Origin: Chloroflexota bacterium | GTDB taxonomy: Bacteria > Chloroflexota > Ktedonobacteria > Ktedonobacterales > Ktedonobacteraceae | Direction of reading: 5' to 3' | Length of the DNA stretch: 10,665 bases | Assembly: GCA_005881995.1 (NCBI GenBank) | Contig: VBHV01000612.1 | Location: 1 to 10,665, forward strand | Part shown: positions 1 to 6,035 of the stretch, piece by piece | Numbering within the stretch: position 1 is the first letter of the stretch | How the letters are laid out: each line of letters begins with the position of its first letter | The notes under the pieces: model-generated | Databases searched by the model: none | Told to the model about the DNA's origin: nothing | What the model saw: only the letters and a program-made list of their open reading frames with translations | Program-made: the position numbers and the translations under genes

Positions 1-306
1 CTCCTTGCCAACGCAGGTGGATTGGTCGCGACAACCTGTGGGTTTTACGGCACCACGCCTGATGCTAATCCGCTGATCGGTTTTGATACCCAGCAGCAAA
101 ACCTCATTCACGTTGTGGGATTTTCAGGGCACGGGTTGATGCACGCGCCTATAAGCACACTGTTGGTGCTGGCTCTGCTAACCGGAGAGGCCGATCGCGG
201 TCACGTTCGCCTCCCCCCTCCCTTCGACCATGCGACCATCGACCTCTCTACCTTTGCTCCTGGGCGTGTATTTGACCGTTCTCGTAAAGAGACGCTGGTT
301 CTCTAA
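1..306 (+). CDS. FAD-dependent oxidoreductase (DAO family), C-terminal part
   Basis: This is the last 101 codons of a gene whose start lies left of the window; the reading frame is open from base 1 and ends at TAA 304-306. The segment shows the C-terminal hallmark of the DAO superfamily (glycine/sarcosine oxidase, D-amino-acid dehydrogenase type): a GFYGTTPDANPLIG stretch, then about 20 residues later GFSGHGLMHAP, which in this family closes the FAD site and leads into the last helix. The reaction is probably FAD-dependent oxidation of an amine or amino acid in the cytoplasm, but the substrate cannot be told from this end. The tail after the FAPGRVFDRSR stretch is slightly longer than usual. 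An N-terminal fragment of the same superfamily lies at 820-999 on the opposite strand, which may be a relict of rearrangement. Family assignment is firm; specific function is not. Confidence 0.85.
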   Translation, partial: LLANAGGLVATTCGFYGTTPDANPLIGFDTQQQNLIHVVGFSGHGLMHAPISTLLVLALLTGEADRGHVRLPPPFDHATIDLSTFAPGRVFDRSRKETLVL

Positions 307-368
307 GAGGTGTGCAGAGAGAAAGAATACAGCTTTTTAAGCTGGACAGTTCCCTCTTGACAAGTACT

Positions 369-389
369 GGCATCAAGGGTGCCGCTTTT
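369..389 (+). terminator. Weak candidate intrinsic terminator after the oxidoreductase gene
   Basis: GGCATC and GGTGCC form a six-pair stem (one T-G wobble) with loop AAG, followed by GC and four T. It lies about 60 bases after the oxidoreductase stop. The stem is short and the T run poor, so this is only a candidate. The rest of the 307-481 spacer holds a small CAGCTT-TTT-AAGCTG hairpin (330-344) and a T7 run (425-431) without a convincing stem. Confidence 0.3.
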
Positions 390-481
390 CCCAATGCACA
401 AGAAAACACCCGTGTCACTCCTCATTTTTTTAGATGGCCGATTTGGCCTGTTTGTACAGTTTTACCAGTTATTCGTTGATC

Positions 482-814
482 TTATTTCATCGTACTTTCA
501 ATTTCCGCCTTACGTTTCTGTAGCGCATCCATTCTTTTCCTGAGATCATCCATCTCTTTCTTGATTGCGCGTAATTCAGCTTTGTTTTTAACAGTCAGCA
601 AGTACTCATTTCCTAATTGATCCGAGATGTACTTTTCAAGCTGGCTTCTCAACACCCGTATGTATGGATTTCCCCAGATTGATCCCTCGCGATATTCAAG
701 CTGTCCTGAATTGATGCCCTTGATAATGAAATCACTGCTGATACCGTATTCTTTCTGAGCGGTTACATCGCTCAGGGTTGCTCCTTTTTTATTCCATTCT
801 CCGTACTGTGCCAT
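482..814 (-). CDS. Small helix-turn-helix/coiled-coil protein, function unknown
   Basis: A 110-residue protein starting at ATG 814-812, with an AAAGGTG ribosome binding site (825-831) ten bases upstream. Residues about 9-62 (KKGATLSD, KEYGIS, IIKGINSGQLEYRE, GNPYIRVLRSQLEKYI) look like a small MerR/excisionase-type winged HTH. From memory, the KGATLSD ... GNPxxRLLR pattern recurs in a widespread family of uncharacterised small bacterial and archaeal proteins. Residues about 77-108 are rich in K, E, R, L and M with heptad-like spacing and should form a coiled coil, probably for dimerisation. No membrane segment or signal peptide is seen. The gene is visibly AT-richer than the nuo genes, which might mean transfer. 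Its ribosome binding site overlaps the end of the upstream oxidoreductase stub (stop at 822-820), so it is probably transcribed from the stub's promoter. A DNA-binding role is inference. Confidence 0.75.
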   Translation of the reverse strand: MAQYGEWNKKGATLSDVTAQKEYGISSDFIIKGINSGQLEYREGSIWGNPYIRVLRSQLEKYISDQLGNEYLLTVKNKAELRAIKKEMDDLRKRMDALQKRKAEIESTMK

Positions 815-819
815 ATCTA

Positions 820-999
820 TTATTCACCTTTAATAGTCCTGTATGTGATAAGCAGAGCGGCTGGAAGAACCATTGCCCAAGTGGGCCTTCCCAGAACAGT
901 CACGCGGAAACCGCGCTCTGCCAGTCGAACGGCGATAAGCGCGCTGGTTGCACCACCACCAATGATGACGACGTGCTCGGCGGAAGAGGAGCGTGCCAT
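820..999 (-). pseudogene. Frameshifted N-terminal stub of a FAD-dependent oxidoreductase
   Basis: A 59-codon reading frame from ATG 999-997 to TAA 822-820. Residues 9-36 (HVVIIGGGATSALIAVRLAE and on to FRVTVL) are the N-terminal Rossmann beta-alpha-beta FAD/NAD-binding fold with GGGATS at the GxGxxG position. After codon 36 (about base 892) this frame becomes meaningless, but the neighbouring frame continues with KAHLGNGSSSRSA, the typical next segment of DAO-family oxidases, before stopping at 832-830. A single-base deletion near 887-893 explains this. Nothing of the remaining ~300 residues follows. The start still has a good ribosome binding site (AAGGA, about nine bases upstream) and a TATAAT promoter. 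It is therefore a decayed gene head whose transcription and leader now serve the small HTH gene downstream. A short functional peptide is a less likely alternative. Confidence 0.75.
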
Positions 1000-1071
1000 A
1001 ATTGATCATCCTTCCCAGGTCAGAGTAACGGTTGTACAAGCCTACTCGACAGTTCATAAGAACAGGTAGAT

Positions 1072-1099
1072 ATTATATCTCATTCGCCTGGTTTGTTGA
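1072..1099 (-). promoter_or_regulatory. Sigma-70-type promoter for the oxidoreductase stub and HTH gene
   Basis: On the minus strand, TCAACA (1099-1094, four of six matches to TTGACA), a 16-base spacer and a perfect TATAAT (1077-1072). The -10 box lies about 70 bases before the ATG at 999. No other good promoter was seen for the HTH gene. Confidence 0.5.
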
Positions 1100-1179
1100 G
1101 AATCTCCCAGGTAGGAGGGTGTGGTATTCTTTATACAGGTTCTTTCCAGCGCATGTAACTGCGGTTTGGCCTATCAAGA

Positions 1180-1199
1180 GGGCGCAATGAATTGCGCCC
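1180..1199. repeat. GC-rich palindromic repeat (hairpin) upstream of the PHP gene
   Basis: GGGCGCAA and TTGCGCCC form a perfect eight-pair stem around a TGAA loop. The flanks continue the symmetry loosely: CTATCAA at 1171-1177 versus TTGATATAG at 1207-1215. On the minus strand it reads TGTAG-GGGCGC-stem-GCGCCC, the same layout as the repeats at 5891-6035 (TGTAC-GGGCGACC-stem), although the stem bases differ. It is probably a dispersed REP/MITE-like hairpin. It sits about 20 bases before the ribosome binding site of the PHP gene and would be in its 5' leader. Confidence 0.65.
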
Positions 1200-1233
1200 C
1201 TACATTTTGATATAGAGCGGAGAAACTTTTTCA

Positions 1234-1978
1234 ATGACCATTGACACCGATTTTCATAGCCATATTGCTCCAAGTTCAGCAGAACAGATGGTAGAGGCTG
1301 CGAAGAATAAGGGGATGCGCGTACTTGGCATATCAGAACATATCTTTCAAATGAAAGAGGCACGCCCCTCTCTGCCACACATGCCGCTCGAAGGCGCTCT
1401 GTATTCTTTTGCGGCAAGCGCGCTTTGATGCTCGCTTGGGCCTGGAGGTGGACTTTATTCCGGGGAAAAATGAACAAATCCAGGCTTTCCTGCGGAGGGA
1501 TGACTGGGATTTTTTGATCGGGTCGGTGCATGAAGTTGATGGGCTGCTGTTTGAAGCTCAGCGCAAATGGAAGCGAGAAGAGGGTGAGCGGCACTGGCTG
1601 CGTTATTTTGCGCTTTTGTACGAGGCCATAAGCTGCCGCGTATTCAGCCTGGTCAGCCATCCTGTACGCATGCGTGTTGAAAACGCATTTCTGCCCCCGG
1701 CGTTTGACGACGAGCTAGAACGACTGGCGGCGCAGGCAACGCGCTGCGATGTGGCATTGGAGATCAACGGATTTGATGTCCTGCATTATCCCAGCCTTGT
1801 GCGCAGGCTCGCTAAGGCCTGCGCGCTGCACAATACGCCCATTAGCGTTGGTTCCGATGCGCATGAGCCTTCAGAAGTTGCAGGAGCGCACCAGCTTAGC
1901 GAGGAGATTCTGCGTGAAGCAGGAATTAACAAGCTTCGAACATGGAAAAAGATGATGCCTGAAGAATACAGTTTTTAG
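1234..1978 (+). pseudogene. PHP-domain phosphatase (histidinol-phosphatase-like), frameshifted
   Basis: Two frames together give a nearly complete PHP-family metal-dependent phosphoesterase. Frame one runs from ATG 1234 (GGAG at 1219-1222) to TGA 1428 and holds FHSH (H8, H10) and ISEH (E35, H36). Frame two, open across 1409-1978, holds GLEVDF, GSVHEVDG, SHPVR, LEING and GSDAHEP. These supply the usual His, Glu and Asp ligands for a trinuclear metal centre. The break lies between LYSFA (about 1410) and ARFDARLGLEVDF (about 1420). It amounts to a net gain of one base or loss of two, and a few residues expected there are missing, so a small deletion is likely. HisK-type histidinol phosphatases (histidine biosynthesis) and other PHP phosphatases share these motifs, and no his gene is near. 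Read together the product would be near 248 residues, close to the family's usual length. Because every ligand survives, a sequencing error or very recent mutation is possible. Confidence 0.8.
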
Positions 1979-4576
1979 TCAGGGTACTGCTATCCGATCC
2001 CACCCAGGCACGATCACTCCCTCGTCGCTGGATGGAGTCAGCATCACAAACTGCTTGCCGGTAGTGAGATCATCGGACCATACCTCGCGGCTACCATCGG
2101 GGTAGGATGCTATCACGATCAGCGCGTGACCGAGGGGGGAGAGAGCGATATTGGTCGTATCGCATATGGTATCCGCGCCGAAAGTGGGATCGCAGAGAGA
2201 AGCAGCGCCAGGAGCTACATCCTTCACCAGCACCCGGTCCTGACGCGGGGTCGCGCCCAGTTGCACCACTTCGAACTGGTGATGCACTTCGCGCATAATC
2301 ACCAACGAGTCATCAGCAGCGTAGCCGATAGGCGTTCCGTCCGGGCGTAAGACTGTGCCTCCGGTGCCGTCACTGTTTACAGCATAGATGCCCGGAGGGC
2401 CCACGGGGCCAGCGACTTTGAAGTAAACCGTCGAGCCATCGGGACTGAGCCAGAAATCTCCGCCCATCGAACGGAACGTGACCTGCTTTACAATGCCAGT
2501 GGTCACATTGATACGGAAGAGTGTATCCCCCGCGCGATCGGGACCACCCAGGAAGTACAGGTAGCCGTCGCGATAGAATTTTAGCGCCTGTGTTTGTAAT
2601 GTTGGCAGGTACGGCTGCGATTGACCGGTCTGCGTATTTACCTCTACCACGCCATCGTGCACCGTCGCAATCAGGACATGGATATTATCAGGCATCCAGA
2701 TGGCGTTCAGGGCATTATCTTCATCCAGTTCATAAAAGAAGCCGGTAGTGGGCAACTTATTCAGGGTAAAGTACAGGGTATGTCCACCGGTAGTGACCTG
2801 ATAGAGCATATTCTGGCCTTGAGAACCAACCCAATCAAATTGGATATTCGCGCCCGCGTCTGCAAGCAGTCCGGTAATGAGAACGACGCCATTCCACCCG
2901 TCGAATGGCACAGGAGCAGTTGGGGAGACACTTCCTGCAGGAGCCGTCGTGGCTGTTGGCGATGGCGAGCTTCCAGTTACGGGGATTTGATTCCAGCCAA
3001 TAAAGGTTGCACGGGTACCCGATTGGAGAGAGAGTAATGGATGCTGTGTATATGTTGTGAGATCGACATACCAGATGCTGGAAGATGTAGCGGCGACGTT
3101 TGCATCGCTGACAATCAGCGCATGCCCATCAGGAGCTAAGGCAACGCTGTTACCGGTGATGGAGTGGATACCTGGCGCGATATTGGAGAGAATCGTGGTA
3201 TCTTGCTGGGGTGTTTTGCCCAATTTCAGCAAACTGTATTGACCCTGCACCGACTGGAGGTACAACAGCGAATGCTCTGCCCCTGGGGCGAAACCTACCA
3301 GGGTACCTTGACGGTTGAGCGCGTGAAAATCGGTTCCATCGCTGTTCACGGCGTAGATGCTATGGTTCTCCTGGAAAGCTTCCCCATATCCCTCACAATA
3401 GATGGTGACAGCTTCACCATCTGGCAAACAATTGAGGAAGTGTAGACCTGTCTTCACATCCCCCAACATTGTATGCATGACCTGTTGTGGTCCACCTGTC
3501 GTGATGTTGATGCGATAGAGCGCCAGGTACTGGCTATCAAAGAAGTACAGGTAAGGCTCATGGTAAAATGCCAGATCGCCAACATTCAAGCGAGAAAAGA
3601 GCGTTGTAGATGTACGAGTGTGAATATCAACCTTCTGGACGCTAAAGTTTGTACTAATCAGTGCGTGGCCTGTATCCATCCAGACGGCATTTCCCGCGTT
3701 GGCGTCACTGACGCTATAAAGCTGCGCCGGGGAATGCGCAGGATTCAGTGTAGCGTACGTGGTATAGCCGCCATCGGAGACCTGGTAAAGCAGGTTTTTC
3801 CCATCTTCTGAAACACCATCGAATTGAACGCCATTGGCAGCCTGGATGGGTGCAAGTACCTGGTCGCTTTTCTCAGTGTCGGGATTGTAGTTAGAGAGGT
3901 TCGTTACACTCTTTGCAACGCTCGATGCAGTCGAAAACATGGTTAATCCGAGCATGACGGAAGTCCAGACCTTGACCTGTCCACCGGTGGACGGGCGCAA
4001 AATAAAGTGACCAAAAATACCCAGGGCAGCGAAAAGGAGTGCGGCAACAGTGGCAAGTGCCAGGCCATTACGCAGCCATCTTCGTGATGGGCTGAGGGTA
4101 AGCGGGTCGGTGGTATGCCTGTAGTCGCTGCTGGAGTTGCCATTGAGTTCTACTGTAGTGGGAGGGGGAGGAGGCAGGAAGACCTCTGGCAGTATATAGT
4201 CCAGTCGTTTGCGTTCCGACCGTTCACGCAGAGACGCCAATTGTTCTTGATCTCGCAGCGCAGCAAAGATGCGTTCAGTTGTTGAGGGCACTCTGGACTC
4301 GCTATCTGCCAGGTAACGGCGCAGTACATCGCGCTGCTGCGAGCGCAGCTGCCGCTCCTGGGCAAGGATCGAGGCGCAGGTCGGGCAACCGGGGAGATGG
4401 CGGCGGAGTTGTTCCAACAGTAACTCGTCCCGCCTGTCACTGGTGGTCGTCGAAAAGACTTGCTCGAACGAGTTTGTGACGTCCGGAGCACCCGGGGCAT
4501 CCAGGTCATTCAGCAGGCGCCGGCATTGTGTACTCAGTACACAATGCGGCAAACTGCCGAAATCGGAATGCTTCAT
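1979..4576 (-). CDS. Membrane anti-sigma factor fused to duplicated beta-propeller-like sensor
   Basis: An 865-residue protein, start ATG 4576-4574 with a strong AGGAGG (4589-4584) seven bases upstream. The ATG overlaps the sigma factor stop (ATGA), so translation is coupled. Residues 1-120 form the cytoplasmic part with H60-x3-C64-x2-C67, the zinc-type anti-sigma (zf-HC2) motif, plus C12 and C18 as possible further ligands. PPPPP at 135-139 precedes a membrane helix at about 168-193. The rest should lie outside. Residues 238-533 and 566-865 are two homologous halves: NLLYQVSDGG/NMLYQVTTGG, IYAVNSDGT in both, ALAPDGHALIV/ALSPLGHALIV, FIGWNQIPV/VPGWDRIAV. Each resembles TolB/WD40-like propeller blades, and they are joined by a Ser/Thr/Pro/Ala linker (534-557). 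The inferred role is to hold the ECF sigma factor and release it when the external domain senses a signal, which is unknown. Its stop directly abuts that of the PHP gene. Confidence 0.85.
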   Translation of the reverse strand: MKHSDFGSLPHCVLSTQCRRLLNDLDAPGAPDVTNSFEQVFSTTTSDRRDELLLEQLRRHLPGCPTCASILAQERQLRSQQRDVLRRYLADSESRVPSTTERIFAALRDQEQLASLRERSERKRLDYILPEVFLPPPPPTTVELNGNSSSDYRHTTDPLTLSPSRRWLRNGLALATVAALLFAALGIFGHFILRPSTGGQVKVWTSVMLGLTMFSTASSVAKSVTNLSNYNPDTEKSDQVLAPIQAANGVQFDGVSEDGKNLLYQVSDGGYTTYATLNPAHSPAQLYSVSDANAGNAVWMDTGHALISTNFSVQKVDIHTRTSTTLFSRLNVGDLAFYHEPYLYFFDSQYLALYRINITTGGPQQVMHTMLGDVKTGLHFLNCLPDGEAVTIYCEGYGEAFQENHSIYAVNSDGTDFHALNRQGTLVGFAPGAEHSLLYLQSVQGQYSLLKLGKTPQQDTTILSNIAPGIHSITGNSVALAPDGHALIVSDANVAATSSSIWYVDLTTYTQHPLLSLQSGTRATFIGWNQIPVTGSSPSPTATTAPAGSVSPTAPVPFDGWNGVVLITGLLADAGANIQFDWVGSQGQNMLYQVTTGGHTLYFTLNKLPTTGFFYELDEDNALNAIWMPDNIHVLIATVHDGVVEVNTQTGQSQPYLPTLQTQALKFYRDGYLYFLGGPDRAGDTLFRINVTTGIVKQVTFRSMGGDFWLSPDGSTVYFKVAGPVGPPGIYAVNSDGTGGTVLRPDGTPIGYAADDSLVIMREVHHQFEVVQLGATPRQDRVLVKDVAPGAASLCDPTFGADTICDTTNIALSPLGHALIVIASYPDGSREVWSDDLTTGKQFVMLTPSSDEGVIVPGWDRIAVP
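4524..4546. promoter_or_regulatory. 23-bp perfect palindrome within the anti-sigma coding start
   Basis: CATTGTGTACT and AGTACACAATG are exact reverse complements around a single C (4535). The symmetry extends by GCCG/CGGC with a one-base bulge. It encodes residues HCVLSTQC (11-18) of the anti-sigma protein, 31-53 bases after its ATG. It could be a protein-binding dyad or an mRNA hairpin. The function is unknown; the palindrome itself is seen directly. Confidence 0.5.
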
Positions 4577-5163
4577 GACCGTTCCTCCTGCTCGAGTTTC
4601 CTGTAGAGGTGCTGAAAAGCCTGGCGAGCGCGTGAAAGCCGACTGCGTACGGCGGATAGCGTATCTTGCTGCGTTTCCGCAATCTCTCGATAGGAGAAAC
4701 CCTCGGCATCAAGCAGTAAACACGCCGCTGAAGCTGGCGGAAGTTGCGCCAACACCCTCCCGATTAAATCACGCTGCACGACCTGCTCCTCAAAATATTC
4801 GCCACTCACCAGGCATGCTTCCGCGGCATCATCAAATACGTCGTCCCCGTTTCCTTGCGGAGGCGAGAACGGTATGACCGAGACATGTTTGCGCCTTCGC
4901 CACTCGCTGCGAACCTGGTTAAGCGCGATACGGTAGAGCCATGGCGCGAAGTGTAGCTCCTCTCCATTCATGCGAGGCAACGCACGGTATGCCGCCAGGA
5001 ACGTTTCCTGGCAGAGGTCCTGCGTCAACTGGCTATCCTGAGTCAGGCTGTACAACATACGCCGAATACGTGGCTCATAGTAGACAACAAGAGCCTCGAA
5101 TGCCGCTATCGAACCGCCGCACGCTTCGAGTGTCAGTTGGGGCTCGTTTTCCAGTGCGTTCAT
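4573..5163 (-). CDS. ECF-type RNA polymerase sigma factor
   Basis: A 196-residue protein, start ATG 5163-5161, preceded by GGGAG rather close to the start. Region 2 spans about residues 22-93: FEALVVYYEPRIRRMLYSL, the core-binding QDLCQETFLAAYRALP, and FAPWLYRIALNQVRSEWRRRK, which recognises the -10 element. Region 4 spans about 132-186: VLAQLPPASAACLLLDAEG, then the HTH FSYREIAETQQDTLSAVRSRLSRAR. No region 1 or 3 is present, the linker is acidic (GNGDDVFDDAAEA), and length is normal for group 4 sigma factors. It is the first gene of a two-gene operon with the anti-sigma gene (four-base ATGA overlap), so it is very probably the partner held at the membrane by that protein. It directs RNA polymerase to a regulon that cannot be read from here. 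No ECF-style autoregulatory promoter was recognised upstream. Confidence 0.93.
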   Translation of the reverse strand: MNALENEPQLTLEACGGSIAAFEALVVYYEPRIRRMLYSLTQDSQLTQDLCQETFLAAYRALPRMNGEELHFAPWLYRIALNQVRSEWRRRKHVSVIPFSPPQGNGDDVFDDAAEACLVSGEYFEEQVVQRDLIGRVLAQLPPASAACLLLDAEGFSYREIAETQQDTLSAVRSRLSRARQAFQHLYRKLEQEERS

Positions 5164-5245
5164 ACGGCTCCCATTATTCAGTTGAGGCTGAATTCAGTTC
5201 CTCTAAGAGGGTTAATGCAGTCAACAAGTGATTTGTTTCGTTGCA

Positions 5246-5316
5246 ATGGGTATACATAGATATTTTCCAGTCATGAACAAGCATGCTATACATAGATATG
5301 AAAATAACATACCCAT
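5246..5316. promoter_or_regulatory. Repeat array upstream of the sigma factor gene (candidate operator)
   Basis: ATGGGTAT (5246-5253) and ATACCCAT (5309-5316) are perfect inverted repeats bounding a 71-bp segment. Inside are two exact 13-bp direct copies of TATACATAGATAT (5251-5263 and 5287-5299), 36 bp apart. The segment lies 83-153 bases before the sigma start, in an AT-rich spacer that is probably the operon's control region. A poor promoter-like TTGTTC (5280-5275, minus strand) lies between the copies. The rest of the 5164-5368 spacer shows only a small CCTCT-A-AGAGG palindrome (5200-5210). Confidence 0.45.
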
Positions 5317-5368
5317 CCTATTATGAGGTATAAATGCACACCTTGCCTATGAAATAGTTCACATTTTG

Positions 5369-5782
5369 TTAGAGGGGCCGGAAGCGCGGCAAAGCGATGG
5401 TATCGGAGACGGCATCAAATACAACTGTGACAGGGAGATCGACACGTAAATCAGCAAGCGAGCTATCTACAATGTTGCTGAGAAGGCGCGGGCCTTCTTC
5501 CAACTGGATAATTGCCACGTTGTAGGGGGTATCACCCACAAATTCTGGGGATTTGTTCTGGTGAATTATGGTGTAGGAGTAAATCACGCCGCGCCCACTG
5601 GCCTCGACCCAGCGCAGGCTACCGAGGCCACATTGCATACAAAACAGGCGTGGGTAGAACTGGTAACGCTGGCAGGCATCGCAGAATTGCAGGAGCAGTT
5701 TTCCCTGCCGGCATCCCTCCCAAAATGGGCGGCTGTCTTCTGTGATTACGGGTAATGGTTTGGGATGGTTGGTATCCGGCAT
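5369..5782 (-). CDS. Zn-ribbon/OB-fold (DUF35-type) protein
   Basis: A 137-residue protein, start ATG 5782-5780 with GGAG (5794-5791) eight bases upstream, stop TAA 5371-5369. The N-terminus (PLPVITEDSRPFWEGCRQGKL) is the helical hairpin typical of the family. A rubredoxin-like zinc ribbon follows with C34-x2-C37 and C48-x2-C51, then an OB fold (WVEASGRGVIYSYT, PYNVAIIQLEEGPRLLSNIV, VTVVFD, LPRFRP). Length and layout match DUF35 proteins. These usually work beside a thiolase-like enzyme in acyl-CoA metabolism; in archaea the homologue scaffolds HMG-CoA synthase with acetoacetyl-CoA thiolase. Here no thiolase gene is adjacent: downstream is the sigma operon on the same strand (205-base gap) and upstream is non-coding repeat DNA. 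The partner must be encoded elsewhere, so the specific role is unknown. Confidence 0.88.
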   Translation of the reverse strand: MPDTNHPKPLPVITEDSRPFWEGCRQGKLLLQFCDACQRYQFYPRLFCMQCGLGSLRWVEASGRGVIYSYTIIHQNKSPEFVGDTPYNVAIIQLEEGPRLLSNIVDSSLADLRVDLPVTVVFDAVSDTIALPRFRPL

Positions 5783-5814
5783 GGTGATTGCTCCAGTTTG
5801 ATGTTGTGTGATTC

Positions 5815-5823
5815 ATTGTACCA
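5815..5823 (-). promoter_or_regulatory. Extended -10 promoter candidate for the DUF35 gene
   Basis: On the minus strand TGG followed by TACAAT (5823-5815) matches an extended -10 (TGn plus five of six bases of TATAAT). No good -35 box is found 16-18 bases upstream. Transcription would start near 5808, giving a 5' leader of about 25 bases. Confidence 0.4.
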
Positions 5824-5890
5824 CGTTTGCGGACAACTGATCGGTAGGGGGCGGGCAGCCGGGTCTGTGAATGATTGCCAGGATGACAGC

Positions 5891-5925
5891 CAGGGCGACC
5901 GCGAGGATCGCCCGTACAATACACG
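5891..5925 (+). repeat. Palindromic repeat unit, copy A
   Basis: A unit beginning CAGGGCGACC-GCGAG and ending TCGCCCGTACAATACACG. It is the same as copy B except for one A in place of G in the right stem arm, which breaks one stem pair. It lies 54 bases before copy B in the same direction. Confidence 0.8.
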
Positions 5926-5944
5926 CGGCCCCCTGCCCCAGCCC

Positions 5945-5979
5945 CAGGGCGACCGCGAGGGTCGCCCGTACAATACACG
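5945..5979 (+). repeat. Palindromic repeat unit, copy B
   Basis: GGGCGACC and GGTCGCCC form a perfect eight-pair stem around GCGAG, followed by CGTACAATACACG. This is the intact form of the repeat. Confidence 0.8.
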
Positions 5980-6003
5980 GGGACGTGTAACACGGGCAAC
6001 TGG

Positions 6004-6035
6004 GTATTGTACGGGCGACCCTCGCGGTCGCCCTG
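6004..6035 (-). repeat. Palindromic repeat unit, copy C (inverted)
   Basis: The exact reverse complement of 32 bases of copy B. Together with copies A and B it builds the inverted-repeat element at 5861-6053. Confidence 0.8.

Noticed and set aside
301..310. CTCTAAGAGG at 301-310 and again at 5201-5210
   Set aside because: A 10-base self-complementary word shared twice at unrelated places; one copy overlaps the oxidoreductase stop codon. Most likely chance.
431..452. GGCC-GATTT-GGCC hairpin as a terminator
   Set aside because: Only four stem pairs and no T run directly after it on either strand.
1395..1430. Programmed frameshift in the PHP gene
   Set aside because: No convincing slippery site plus stimulator, expected residues are missing at the junction, and such recoding is not known for this family.
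1426..1430. TGATG stop-start overlap suggesting translational restart
   Set aside because: The ATG at 1428 is in the third frame, which does not encode the PHP C-terminal half.
1073..1660. 195-codon minus-strand open frame
   Set aside because: It crosses the intergenic hairpin and is antisense to the PHP gene, whose motifs are unmistakable.
2107..3811. Series of plus-strand open frames
   Set aside because: All lie antisense to the 865-residue anti-sigma protein, which has clear domains and repeats.
5915..5974. TACAAT in each palindromic unit as a mobile -10 box
   Set aside because: No acceptable -35 at 16-18 bases upstream and no extended TG.
5891..6035. Possible CRISPR array from regularly repeated GGGCGACC units
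   Set aside because: Only three copies, one inverted, strongly self-complementary over the whole unit, with no uniform spacers and no cas genes.
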